Part shown: positions 46,291 to 55,165 of the stretch, one piece after another
Numbering within the stretch: the stretch's first letter is position 1
How the letters are laid out: the number at the start of each line of letters is the position of its first letter
Assembly (NCBI RefSeq): GCF_000769405.2
Contig: NZ_CP053439.1
Span: 2,170,001-2,234,000, forward strand
Length of the DNA stretch: 64,000 nucleotides
Direction of reading: 5' to 3'
Origin: Rhizobium brockwellii
GTDB taxonomy: Bacteria > Pseudomonadota > Alphaproteobacteria > Rhizobiales > Rhizobiaceae
Made by a program: the position numbers and the translations under genes
The notes under the pieces: model-generated
Database searches by the model: none
The model's input: the letters and a program-made list of their open reading frames with translations, nothing else
Told to the model about the DNA's origin: nothing

Positions 46291-47166
46291 ATGACCAAGA
46301 CGACATCCCGGCTCCTTGCCACCGCGCTCTCTTCCTTTTTCCTGATCGGCGCTTTCACTCAGGTTCAGGCAGGCCAGGCAAGCTTCGTCGTGGATGTGCA
46401 ATCCGGCCAGATCCTCGAAGGTTCCAATCAGGACGATCTAAACTATCCGGCGTCGCTGACCAAGATGATGACGCTCTATCTCGCCTTCGAAGCCTTGCAT
46501 GACGGACGTCTCAACTGGGATCAGAAGCTCACCATGTCGGAAAATGCCGAGAGCAAGGAGCCCTTCAAGCTCGCCGTCGGCGCCGGCCGCAAGGTGACGC
46601 TGCGCGAAGCGGTCGAAGGGATTGTCGTGCTCTCCGCCAACGATGCGGCTGTGGCGATCGCCGAGCAGCTTGGCGGCTCCGAACAGGCTTTCGCCAAGGC
46701 GATGACCGACAAGGCACGTCAGCTCGGCATGAAGGATACGGTCTTCAAGAATCCGTCGGGACTTCCCGATCCTGAGCAGGTCACCACGGCGCGTGATATG
46801 GCGACACTCGGCGTTTCGCTGATGCGCGACTTCCCGGAGGAGTTCAAACTCTTCTCCATGCGCGGCTTCCAGTTCCGCGGCATGAAGCTGCGCGGCCACA
46901 ACAACCTCATGTATCGCTATGACGGCGTCGACGGCATCAAGACCGGCTACACCGACGCATCGGGCTACAATGTCGTGACGTCGGCGCTGAAGGATGGCCG
47001 CCGCGTGGTCGGCGTCGTCATGGGCGAAAAGACCGCGAGCATACGCGACGACAAGATGGCAAGCTTGCTGGACAGCACTCTCTCGCCGTCATCGACCGCC
47101 ACAGCTTCCACGACACCGGGCAGCCAGCCGGGTGCGACCATGACGGATTCGCAGCCGACCAAATAG
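46291..47166 (+). CDS. D-alanyl-D-alanine carboxypeptidase (PBP5/6 type)
   Basis: Periplasmic serine peptidase trimming peptidoglycan pentapeptides. 291 residues from the ATG at 46291, with a signal peptide (cleavage near VQA, about residue 27). Penicillin-binding motifs: SLTK at 55-58, SAN at 115-117 and KTG at 217-219. It is shorter than E. coli PBP5 and lacks the C-terminal amphipathic membrane anchor; instead it ends in a Ser/Thr/Pro-rich tail. It could therefore be soluble. The frame is open upstream to 46057, with an alternative ATG at 46249. Confidence 0.9.
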   Translation: MTKTTSRLLATALSSFFLIGAFTQVQAGQASFVVDVQSGQILEGSNQDDLNYPASLTKMMTLYLAFEALHDGRLNWDQKLTMSENAESKEPFKLAVGAGRKVTLREAVEGIVVLSANDAAVAIAEQLGGSEQAFAKAMTDKARQLGMKDTVFKNPSGLPDPEQVTTARDMATLGVSLMRDFPEEFKLFSMRGFQFRGMKLRGHNNLMYRYDGVDGIKTGYTDASGYNVVTSALKDGRRVVGVVMGEKTASIRDDKMASLLDSTLSPSSTATASTTPGSQPGATMTDSQPTK

Positions 47167-47201
47167 GCCCGATGAGCAGAGACTTGCCGTCCGGATTTTG
47201 C

Positions 47202-47307
47202 TAGCGCATCGGCCCGAAAATCGGAATCGATTTTCGTAAAGCACGATGTGTAGACTCAAAGAGTTAGAGCGCCCTTTGTGCGTCCCAAAAGACGCATGGC
47301 GCTCTAA
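47202..47307. repeat. Pair of palindromic intergenic elements
   Basis: First unit around CGAAAATCG/CGATTTTCG (47215-47236). Second: TTAGAGCGCC (47264-47273) with GGCGCTCTAA (47298-47307) and inner GCGTC/GACGC. The second unit shares the GCGTC...GACGC core and overall wording with the element at 2606-2641. It lies between the convergent carboxypeptidase and GGDEF genes. Confidence 0.72.
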
Positions 47308-47311
47308 CGGG

Positions 47312-48565
47312 TTATCTGAAAGCCACTTCCAGGTGCTGCCGGTCTTGCGCGATCACCCTGCAATTCGTTTCGAATCCTTCGCCTTTGATGGCCAGAATGA
47401 ATTCCGAAGGAATGCCTGATGAATTGGAGACCGAAATGCCGGCGCTCTCCGATCCAATGGATTTGACGGTGCAGTCGATGGTCGAGCGCCGATCGTTGAA
47501 CAGGATCGAACCCGCCTTCAGCACCCGCCGTCGAGCGCCAATGGCGTGATCGGCGTGGATCGAGCTCCACGACACGCAACGATTCCGTCCGCCATGCTTG
47601 GCCTGATACATCGCCGCATCCGCCTGAGCCAGCAGGGTCTCGATCTCTTTGCTGACGATCGAGAGTGCCGAAGTTCCGAAGCTGGCTGTCACGGTCAGAG
47701 CGCCATGATCGCCGCGAATGATCTCAGAGGCGATGGCGGCTCTGAGTTTCTCGGCAACTGCAGCGGCACCTTCCCGATCGACATGCGGCAGGATGACGGC
47801 AAATTCCTCGCCGCCAAGACGGCCGAACAGATCGCCGGCTCGAAGGGTCGCCTTGCAGGTCGATGCCACCGCCTTGAGGACCTCGTCTCCGGCCGCATGC
47901 CCATGCGTATCGTTCACCTTCTTGAAATGGTCGATATCGAAGACGATGCACGACAGGTGGTGCTTGTGCCGCAAAGCGAGCGAAATAAGCTGATCTGCCT
48001 CCTGCTTGAAGGCACGCCGCGTCATCGCCTCGGTGAGGCTGTCGATGGCGGCCGACTGCAAGAGCTCGATGCGGTCCATCGCGGCGCCCGCCAGTTCCTC
48101 GAGAATGCCGAGATCTCTGTTGCCGAACGATCTTGGCCTCCGGTCGATCGCGCATACCGTTCCGATCACGTGCCCGGCTTTTGTTCTCAACGGCACACCG
48201 GCATAAAAACGAATATTGTCCTCGCCCGTCACCGAAGGATGCTGTGAAAACCGCGAGTCCTTGGTAGCGTCCTGCACGACAACAGGCCTTTCACAGTCCA
48301 CGACGTAGCGGCAGAACGTGTCTTCGCGCGACACCTCGTCGGCTGAAAGGCCGGAGCAAGCCTTGTACCATTGCCGATGCGCATCGATCAGTGAGACGAT
48401 GCCGATGTCGATGGAAAAGATCTCCTTTATCAGGCGTACGATCCTCTCGAAGCCCTCGTCCCTCGGAGTGTCGAGGAGATCAAGCTGCTGCAGCGCAGCC
48501 AGGCGATCATTTTCACGTTGGATCGCCTCCAATGACGATTTCCCGAATATTCGTGCAGCCACCAT
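47312..48565 (-). CDS. GAF-GGDEF diguanylate cyclase with PilZ-like C-terminus
   Basis: 417 residues from the ATG at 48565 (perfect AGGAGG upstream). An N-terminal GAF domain (about 25-165), a GGDEF domain (about 170-330) with active-site GGEEF at 251-255 and the product-inhibition site RAGD at 242-245, exactly five residues before it, so it should be an active, feedback-inhibited c-di-GMP synthase. The last 85 residues (AGSILFNDRRSTIDCTVKSIGSESAGISV) resemble a PilZ domain without a clear RxxxR motif. It has no membrane segment and is probably cytosolic. Confidence 0.9.
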   Translation of the reverse strand: MVAARIFGKSSLEAIQRENDRLAALQQLDLLDTPRDEGFERIVRLIKEIFSIDIGIVSLIDAHRQWYKACSGLSADEVSREDTFCRYVVDCERPVVVQDATKDSRFSQHPSVTGEDNIRFYAGVPLRTKAGHVIGTVCAIDRRPRSFGNRDLGILEELAGAAMDRIELLQSAAIDSLTEAMTRRAFKQEADQLISLALRHKHHLSCIVFDIDHFKKVNDTHGHAAGDEVLKAVASTCKATLRAGDLFGRLGGEEFAVILPHVDREGAAAVAEKLRAAIASEIIRGDHGALTVTASFGTSALSIVSKEIETLLAQADAAMYQAKHGGRNRCVSWSSIHADHAIGARRRVLKAGSILFNDRRSTIDCTVKSIGSESAGISVSNSSGIPSEFILAIKGEGFETNCRVIAQDRQHLEVAFR

Positions 48566-48712
48566 GCAGCATTCCTCCTGAAAGGGATTGCATGATGCGT
48601 TCCATAAATTCATGAAGAAATTGAATACGATGGCGACCACTATGCCATGGGGTCAACTATTTTTCAGAATCGACAACCCTCGATATTCACGGGGCGACCT
48701 CGGAATTCCAGT

Positions 48713-49324
48713 TCAGATTGAGCGCAGCGTCCAACTGACGATCTCGGAGGCAACCATGGAGAAGGCGCGGTCGAGGCCTTTGACGAAGCCGTCATTGTCG
48801 CCGCCGGCCGGCGCCATGGCGCGGAACACCTTCTGAGCGCGCACCGAGCCGTTGCGGTCATTGAGGATCTTGGCAGAGATCTCGACCACCGCCTGGTTGC
48901 CCTTAGAAGCATCGATCTCAAAGGAGCGGATATCGGTGACGATCTGGTAGTCGATCGCCAGCCCCTGCCCCGGCATGCCGACGCCGCCGAGCTTGCCCGA
49001 GTTCTCGAAAGCTTCCACCAGCTTCGACTGCACTATGCGCGGCAGCTTGTCGCCCCACTGCGCCTTTGAGAGATACTGGATTTCCGAAGGCGAAACGCGG
49101 ATGACGATCTGTTCGCTGTCAAGCGACCTTAGCGCCGTCGGGCTGGCGATCAGGATCTGGCGGGATTTGGCCGCGGGTCCGCTGCCATCGACAGCGGCGG
49201 GCAGGTCATAGGTGTCGTTCTTGGCCGCGGTGCCGCACCCCGAAAGGATCAGCGCCGTCAGCGGCAGCGCGATCACCATTCCCCTGATCCAAGAACGGCG
49301 CGACAACAGATGCGATGCGACCAT
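48713..49324 (-). CDS. ABC-type transport auxiliary lipoprotein (PqiC-like)
   Basis: 203 residues with a lipoprotein signal peptide: charged start, hydrophobic core and lipobox LSGC (Cys at about residue 30), so it is membrane-anchored in the periplasm. The mature part fits the ABC transport auxiliary component family (YLSKAQWGDKLPRIVQSKLVEAFENSG, IDYQIVTDIRSFEID). Fourth gene of the mlaE-mlaF-mlaD operon, 24 bp after mlaD. It probably plays the PqiC/MlaA-side role of linking the MCE protein to the outer membrane; this is inference from context. Confidence 0.85.
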   Translation of the reverse strand: MVASHLLSRRSWIRGMVIALPLTALILSGCGTAAKNDTYDLPAAVDGSGPAAKSRQILIASPTALRSLDSEQIVIRVSPSEIQYLSKAQWGDKLPRIVQSKLVEAFENSGKLGGVGMPGQGLAIDYQIVTDIRSFEIDASKGNQAVVEISAKILNDRNGSVRAQKVFRAMAPAGGDNDGFVKGLDRAFSMVASEIVSWTLRSI

Positions 49325-49348
49325 ATTAGGCTACCCCTGACTTCCCAG

Positions 49349-50719
49349 TTAACGCCGCGTCCGGCCGTCATATTGCTTCACCGTGTCCCCGCCGAAGATC
49401 AGGCGTTGCGGATTGCGGTCGAAGTTGGTGATCGTATCGTTCAGATTGCTCACGGTTCCGCGCATGTCGTTGACGAGAGTCTGCACGTCGCGCAAGCCGC
49501 CGCTCGAGAATTTCTGCAGGTTGTCGGCAATCGGCCCAATGCGCGAATTCAGGTTGTCGGCCACCTTCTTGAAGGATTCCAGCGTATCGCGCGCTTCAGT
49601 GAACAGCGATTGCGTATTGTCGGTTCCGAGCAGCGCGTCGACCTTGATGAGAATGCCGTCGATGCGGGTCGAGGCCGAATTCAGCTTGTTGGAAAGCTGC
49701 GACACGTCCTGGATCGTCTGGTCGATATCTTTCTGACGCGCCGAAACCGTGTTGGCGACATCGCGGATCGAGGCGACGGCAGCGCGAGCATCCTTGGTCG
49801 CTTGCGCGATGTCGTCGACCGAGCCCTTCACCTTCGCCGGGTCGATCTGGGCAACGAGCGTATCGACGCGGTCGAGTGTCGCCTGCGCCTGCTTGCCGAA
49901 ATCATTGAAGGTGGTGGCCGTCTGGTCGAATTTCTGGATCGCACCCTTGAGGTCGCCGGAGGCATCGGCGACATTGGCGGTAATCTTCTCGGCATTGGAG
50001 ACGATGTTGTCGATCTTCTGCGCATCGACCGCCTTGACCAGCGACTCGACGGCTTGAAGCGTCGAATCGACACGGCCGGAGACCGCCTTCACCGTATCGG
50101 AGAGCTGGCCGACGCTCTGCAGGAAGGCGTCGATATTGCCGGAATTCTTGGCAAGCGCATCCGAGAACGTCTCGGCATTCTTGAAAGTCTCGGTCAGCGG
50201 CCCGCGCGAATCTTCGATGAAACCCTGAAGTTCGCCGACTGCGTCGTTGGCGCGATCGAGAATCTTGTCAGCCGTCGCCAGAAGATTGGTGACGCTCGAC
50301 TGGTCGGCAACGATGACGGCGCGTTTGCCGTTGTCGATCGCATGCTGGAGAATGCTTTCCTCGCCCTTGCGGCCGCCCGAGAGTTCGATATAGGCAGCCC
50401 CGGTCAAACCCTGGATTTCAAGGGCGGCCTTGGTGGAGGGATAGATCGGCGCGTCGGTGCGCACCTGGGTGAAGGCCAGCGAATATTGCGGATCGTCGGC
50501 ATCGATCGACAGCGTTTGCACCGAGCCGATCTGGATGCCGTTGAAGCGCACCGGCGAGCCGACGCTGAGGCCGTTGGCCGAGCCCGGAATACGCACGATC
50601 AGTTCCGTCATCGGGCCGCCGCGGCCATATTCGGCCATCCAGTAGACGAAGCCGAAGGCAGCCGCGATCACCAGCACCGTGAAAAAACCGACAATCGTGT
50701 AATTGGCTTTGGTTTCCAT
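49349..50719 (-). CDS. mlaD: MlaD/MCE-domain lipid transport protein
   Basis: 456 residues: an N-terminal transmembrane anchor (YTIVGFFTVLVIAAAFGFVYWMA, about 7-29), one MCE domain (about 38-125; VRFNGIQIGSVQTLSID, GLTGAAYIELSGG) and a long helical tail (about 150-440) of repeating hydrophobic pattern. This single MCE plus long helix layout is commoner in alpha-proteobacterial and Mce-type systems than in E. coli MlaD (183 residues). It is the substrate-binding, ring-forming part of a phospholipid importer/exporter with MlaE and MlaF. It starts 9 bp after mlaF. Confidence 0.9.
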   Translation of the reverse strand: METKANYTIVGFFTVLVIAAAFGFVYWMAEYGRGGPMTELIVRIPGSANGLSVGSPVRFNGIQIGSVQTLSIDADDPQYSLAFTQVRTDAPIYPSTKAALEIQGLTGAAYIELSGGRKGEESILQHAIDNGKRAVIVADQSSVTNLLATADKILDRANDAVGELQGFIEDSRGPLTETFKNAETFSDALAKNSGNIDAFLQSVGQLSDTVKAVSGRVDSTLQAVESLVKAVDAQKIDNIVSNAEKITANVADASGDLKGAIQKFDQTATTFNDFGKQAQATLDRVDTLVAQIDPAKVKGSVDDIAQATKDARAAVASIRDVANTVSARQKDIDQTIQDVSQLSNKLNSASTRIDGILIKVDALLGTDNTQSLFTEARDTLESFKKVADNLNSRIGPIADNLQKFSSGGLRDVQTLVNDMRGTVSNLNDTITNFDRNPQRLIFGGDTVKQYDGRTRR

Positions 50720-50728
50720 CTTATCCGG

Positions 50729-51574
50729 TCACTTTCCGCTGCTGTCGTGCCGCGCGGCAGCATCGTTCTGCGGCACAATCGACCGCGCGCGTTTGCCCTT
50801 GAAATAGGCCTGCACCCACGGATCGTCATAGGCCAGCATGTCGTCGATCGTGCCTTCCACCATTACTCGCTTCTTTCCGAGCACGGCAATACGGTCGCAG
50901 ACCGAAAACAGGCTGTCGAGGTCGTGCGTGACCATATACACGGTCAATCCCAGACTATCGCGCAGGTTGGCGATCAGTTCGTCGAATTCGGCCGCACCGA
51001 TCGGGTCGAGGCCGGAGGTCGGCTCGTCCAGGAAGACGAGTTCCGGATCGAGTGACAGTGCGCGGGCAAGGGCTGCGCGCTTGATCATGCCGCCGGACAG
51101 TTCGGATGGATATTTGTCGGCGGCATCGGCTGCAAGCCCGACCATGCGGATCTTCAGATGCGCCAACTCGTCCATCAGCGAGGTCGGCAGATCGAGATAT
51201 TCGCGCATCGGCACCTGGATGTTTTCCTTGACCGTCAGCGACGAGAACAGTGCCCCCTGCTGGAACAGCACGCCGAGCCGCATGTCAAGCGCGTTACGCT
51301 GCGGTTCGTCGAGCTCATCGAAATCCTGGCCGAGGATCTTGATCGTGCCGGAGCGGCGCGGCAACAGCCGGAGCACAGTGCGCATCAGCACCGATTTACC
51401 GGTGCCCGACGCGCCGACGAAGCCCAGAATCTCGCCGCGGTAGATATTGAGGTTCAGATTGTCGAGCACGACCTTGGAACCGAAGCCGACGGTGACGTCG
51501 CGCGCCGACAGCACGATGTCCCTTTCGTCCTTGTCTTCCATATCGATCGGTTTCTCGTCCACGCGGTCCGCCAT
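50729..51574 (-). CDS. mlaF: ABC transporter ATP-binding protein, MlaF type
   Basis: 281 residues from the ATG at 51574; the frame extends to 51607 with other possible starts. Walker A GASGTGKS, signature LSGGM, Walker B ELVFLDEPTSGLD and the H-loop VTHDLDSL are all intact. Sequence around the Walker A (GFVGASGTGKSVLMRTVLRLL) and the LLFQQGALFSSLTVKEN-type Q-loop (GVLFQQGALFSSLTV) are characteristic of MlaF. It lies 1 bp after the mlaE stop. Energises lipid transport between the membranes. Confidence 0.94.
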   Translation of the reverse strand: MADRVDEKPIDMEDKDERDIVLSARDVTVGFGSKVVLDNLNLNIYRGEILGFVGASGTGKSVLMRTVLRLLPRRSGTIKILGQDFDELDEPQRNALDMRLGVLFQQGALFSSLTVKENIQVPMREYLDLPTSLMDELAHLKIRMVGLAADAADKYPSELSGGMIKRAALARALSLDPELVFLDEPTSGLDPIGAAEFDELIANLRDSLGLTVYMVTHDLDSLFSVCDRIAVLGKKRVMVEGTIDDMLAYDDPWVQAYFKGKRARSIVPQNDAAARHDSSGK

Positions 51575-51575
51575 C

Positions 51576-52745
51576 CTAGAAATCGATCGCTGCATAAAAC
51601 ATCGCAAACAGCCCGTCCATCAAGATGACGACGAAAATCGCCTTCACCACAGCGGCCGTCACGTGCTGGCCGAGGGATTCCGCACTGCCGCCGACCTTCA
51701 GCCCCTCGACGGCGGCGACGATGCCGATGACCAGCGCCATGAACGGCGCCTTGATCATGCCTGAGAGCACCGTCGACAGCGTCACCGCTTCGTGCAGACG
51801 CGACAGGAAATTGGCGAAGGTAATGCCGGAATAGCCCCAGGCGACGGCGGCAGCCCCTCCCAGCGAGGCGAAATTCGCCAACACCGTCAGAAGCGGCAGC
51901 GCGATGGTCAGTGCCACCAGTCGCGGGAAGATCAGCACGCCGATCGGGTTCAGGCCCATCACCTTCAGCGCGTCGATCTCTTCGCGCATCTTCATCGAAC
52001 CGATTTCGGCGGTGATCGCGCTGCCCGAGCGGCCGGCAATCATGATCGAAGTCAGAAGCACGCCGATTTCGCGCAGTTGCAGGATGCCGACGAGATCGAC
52101 GACGAAGACCTCAGCGCCGAAGTAGCGCAGCTGGAAGGCGCCCTGCTGAGCGATGATCGCCCCGATCAGAAACGACATCAACAGAATGATCGGAACGGCG
52201 CGAACACCCATATGATCGATCTGGTTGACGATCGAGGCCGGCGAAACGCCGCTGCCGCGGCCGAACTTCATCTGCGCGCCGCGCACCGCCGAGCCGAGGA
52301 TATACATGGCGGCGGCGAAATTGTCCCAGACCTCATAGGTCATCTTGCCGATCGGCGCGAAGATGCGCGCGGCAAGCGAGACTTTCTCCACCTGTTCCGG
52401 CTCGGGCTTGGCCGGCTCCTCGGAAAACATCTCCAGCATTTCGTCGATATGCGGATTGGTGCCTTCGAAGCGAACCGCCCGCCCGCCCGCCTCTTCTTGC
52501 TTCTTCAGCCGGCACAGCAGCCAAATGCCGGCGGTGTCGATCTCCGAAATCTCCGAGAGGTCTACCGTCAGGTCCCCAGTCTTCTTCTGCAGGAGCTTTT
52601 CGAAATCGCGTAGCACCAGATGGATGTAGGCGCTGCGCCAATTTCCCTGAAGACGCACACGCTGTCCCGAGCCATCAGCCTGGTCGTCCACATCAAGGGA
52701 GGCGGCGTTGCGATTCTCGGCGTTCAAGATACTTATGTCTTTCAA
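51576..52745 (-). CDS. mlaE: MlaE-family permease with N-terminal STAS domain
   Basis: 389 residues. An N-terminal STAS-like domain (about 25-110; TGDLTVDLSEISEIDTAGIWLLCRL) is fused to an MlaE permease (about 130-389) with five or so membrane helices and the motifs GVRAVPIILLMSFLIGAIIAQQG and EIGSMKMREEIDALKVMGLNPI. In E. coli the STAS protein is a separate gene (mlaB); here it is fused. The first codon of the frame is TTG at 52745 with a weak SD. First gene of the operon. Confidence 0.9.
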   Translation of the reverse strand: MKDISILNAENRNAASLDVDDQADGSGQRVRLQGNWRSAYIHLVLRDFEKLLQKKTGDLTVDLSEISEIDTAGIWLLCRLKKQEEAGGRAVRFEGTNPHIDEMLEMFSEEPAKPEPEQVEKVSLAARIFAPIGKMTYEVWDNFAAAMYILGSAVRGAQMKFGRGSGVSPASIVNQIDHMGVRAVPIILLMSFLIGAIIAQQGAFQLRYFGAEVFVVDLVGILQLREIGVLLTSIMIAGRSGSAITAEIGSMKMREEIDALKVMGLNPIGVLIFPRLVALTIALPLLTVLANFASLGGAAAVAWGYSGITFANFLSRLHEAVTLSTVLSGMIKAPFMALVIGIVAAVEGLKVGGSAESLGQHVTAAVVKAIFVVILMDGLFAMFYAAIDF

Positions 52746-52844
52746 GGCTTACAGCGACATTGCCGAATCGCGAAGCAGATCGTTCGCCCGGCGCGTCAAT
52801 ATACAGAAGCACCGTGCAATTTCCATGCTTGCAGGAGAGCAATA

Positions 52845-53828
52845 ATGCCGCGCACCCTCGATATCCAGATGAATTCCTTTCCGATTGCCGGGACCTTCAC
52901 CATCTCACGCGGGGCAAAGACCGAAGCCGAGGTTATCACCTGTACGCTTGTCGAAGAGGGCGCGCAGGGGCGCGGCGAATGCGTGCCTTACCGCCGCTAC
53001 GGCGAGACCATGGAGAGCGTTTTCGCCCAGATCGAGGCGGCGCGACCGCTGATCGAGGCCGGCATTTCACGCCATGACCTGCTGTCGGCCATGCCGCCGG
53101 GCGCGGCCCGCAACGCCGTCGATTGTGCCCTCTGGGACCTCCAGGCAAAGCAGACAGGAGACAGCGTCGCCGCCCGCCTCGGCATTGCCGCTCCGCAGCC
53201 GCTCACCACCGCTTACACCATCTCGCTCGGTGAACCGGAGGTGATGGCCGCCCAAGCGCGAGAACATGCCGGCCGCGCCCTGCTGAAGGTCAAGGTCGGC
53301 ACTGGCGACGATGAAAGCCGCATCCGCGCCGTCCGCGCCGCCGCGCCCGATGCCAAAATCATTCTCGACGCCAATGAGGGCTGGCCGGAGGCCGTGTTGG
53401 AGCGTCATCTCCATATCGCCGCGGAAGCAGGCATCGCTCTCGTCGAGCAGCCACTGCCGGCCGGCCGCGATGGGCTGCTCGCCGAAATCCGCCGCCCGCT
53501 CCTCGTCTGCGCCGATGAGAGTGTCCACCACACCGGCGATCTCGCAAGCCTTGCCGACCGCTACGACGCGATCAACATCAAGCTCGACAAGACCGGCGGC
53601 CTGACGGAGGCGCTGTCGATGAAGGCCGAGGCCGAACGGCTCGGATTCAGTATCATGATCGGCTGCATGGTCGGCACCTCGCTTGCCATGGCGCCCGCCG
53701 TTCTGCTCGCCCAGAATGCCGATTTCGTCGATCTCGACGGTCCGCTGCTGCTTGCCCGCGACCGCGAACCCGGCCTGCGCTACGCCGCTTCGCTGGTCTT
53801 TCCACCCGGAAGCACCCTTTGGGGCTGA
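52845..53828 (+). CDS. Dipeptide epimerase (L-Ala-D/L-Glu type, enolase superfamily)
   Basis: 327 residues from the ATG at 52845 with AGGAG upstream. Enolase-superfamily muconate lactonizing fold: catalytic lysine pair in LLKVKVG, metal ligands in ILDANEGW, LVEQPL and ADES, and a second lysine in INIKLDKTGG. These match L-Ala-D/L-Glu epimerases, which recycle murein peptides to L-Ala-L-Glu. No murein peptide hydrolase is adjacent. The gene ends inside the 3' end of the convergent MFS gene (49-bp overlap). Confidence 0.9.
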   Translation: MPRTLDIQMNSFPIAGTFTISRGAKTEAEVITCTLVEEGAQGRGECVPYRRYGETMESVFAQIEAARPLIEAGISRHDLLSAMPPGAARNAVDCALWDLQAKQTGDSVAARLGIAAPQPLTTAYTISLGEPEVMAAQAREHAGRALLKVKVGTGDDESRIRAVRAAAPDAKIILDANEGWPEAVLERHLHIAAEAGIALVEQPLPAGRDGLLAEIRRPLLVCADESVHHTGDLASLADRYDAINIKLDKTGGLTEALSMKAEAERLGFSIMIGCMVGTSLAMAPAVLLAQNADFVDLDGPLLLARDREPGLRYAASLVFPPGSTLWG

Positions 53829-55000
53829 AGATAGTAGGCGAAGATGACGAGGCCGAGGCCGGAAAACGCGACCAGCGCCATGACGTAATAGCTGACGACG
53901 CCGAGCCAGGCATAGAGATAACCCGACGCCAGGGTCATCAGCGCCATCGCCATGCCGACATAGAAGAAATAGGCGCCCTGTGCCGAAGATTCCTGCGTCT
54001 CCTGCACCGTCGCCATGATCCGTCGCTGCACGCCGGTATGCACGAAGGCATAGGTGAAGCCGTGGAAACATTGCAGCAGGAAGAAACCGGCAAAACCGGT
54101 ATTCATCGGAAACAGGATCCAGCGGCAGACGCTGATGGCGCAGCCGAAGCGGATCAGCGTCCAGGCATCGAAGCGACGGTTGAGACGCTTCGACAGGAAG
54201 AACACCGTCACTTCCGAGGCGACGCCGGCGCTCCAGAGCAGGCCGACCTCAGTGCCGGAGAAGCCGAGCTGATGCCAGTAGATTGAGGAGAAAGCGTTCA
54301 GCACCGCATGGCTCGATTGCTGGATGGCGACGCCGATCAGAAGCAGCAGCAGGTGTGGCTCGCGCAGGCCACTGCCGGTAGCGGCTGGAATGTTGATCGG
54401 CTGGCCGCGCCGTCGCGTTGGCCCGATGCGCGGACAGAAGATCGCCATGACCACGGTCATGGCAAAGCCGAACACCATGACATCAAGCACCATTCCGCCG
54501 CCCCACCGGCTGATCATCTGGCCACCGACAAGCGTCGAGACGATGAAGGCGATGGAGCCCCACACGCGCATCGACCCGTAATCGAGCCCCCAGCGGCGCA
54601 CGCCCGAAATGACGATCGATTCGACGACGGGCACATAAGGCGCGAAGGTAGCGCCCTGCAGCGCATAGACGATCGTCACCGGCCAGAAGGTCGTCGTCCA
54701 GAACAACGCGACCGCCGTCAGCAACGACAGGCCGCCCGACCAGAGCAGCACGTCGGCGCGCTCCTTCAATCGATCGGCGATCATGGCGACGACAGGCGCC
54801 ACCAGCACGCGAACCACCATGGGTATGGCAAGGATGATGCCGATCTCATGATCGCTGAAGCTATGGGTCGCGAGCCAGACGGGAAAGAACGGCAGGACGA
54901 TGCCGTTGACGAGCAGCGGCGCACAATAGGAAAGCGCACTGAGAAGCCGGAAGCGCGGCGGCGCTCCCTCACCCGTCGGGGAATTTTGAGCGGGAATCAT
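53780..55000 (-). CDS. MFS transporter (MFS_1-like)
   Basis: 406 residues and about 12 membrane segments. Conserved stretches YGSMRVWGSIAFIV and FHGFTYAFVHTGVQRRI fit the MFS_1-like branch that includes LacY/nucleoside:proton symporter relatives and the HcaT group. Motif A is partial (MIADRLKERADVLLW). Substrate unknown. Its last 49 bp overlap the 3' end of the convergent epimerase gene, a hint that it could serve dipeptide or muropeptide uptake, but this rests on position only. Confidence 0.85.
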   Translation of the reverse strand: MIPAQNSPTGEGAPPRFRLLSALSYCAPLLVNGIVLPFFPVWLATHSFSDHEIGIILAIPMVVRVLVAPVVAMIADRLKERADVLLWSGGLSLLTAVALFWTTTFWPVTIVYALQGATFAPYVPVVESIVISGVRRWGLDYGSMRVWGSIAFIVSTLVGGQMISRWGGGMVLDVMVFGFAMTVVMAIFCPRIGPTRRRGQPINIPAATGSGLREPHLLLLLIGVAIQQSSHAVLNAFSSIYWHQLGFSGTEVGLLWSAGVASEVTVFFLSKRLNRRFDAWTLIRFGCAISVCRWILFPMNTGFAGFFLLQCFHGFTYAFVHTGVQRRIMATVQETQESSAQGAYFFYVGMAMALMTLASGYLYAWLGVVSYYVMALVAFSGLGLVIFAYYLQPQRVLPGGKTSEAA

Positions 55001-55165
55001 GGGTGGACCTGAAGGAAACTGGACGTTGTCCTAACACACCACCCTGGAGGCGACTATTGCGAGAAATAGCCGTTCTGAAACGTTTTAGAAAATAAATAGG
55101 GCCTGTCGCCTGACGGTAACGGCTAAATTCGATGGAGCGCAGGCGCGGATGCGCCCGCGCCAAAA

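Noticed and set aside
49310..51055. 581-codon plus-strand frame
   Set aside because: Antisense to the lipoprotein, mlaD and mlaF genes, all of which have clear motifs.
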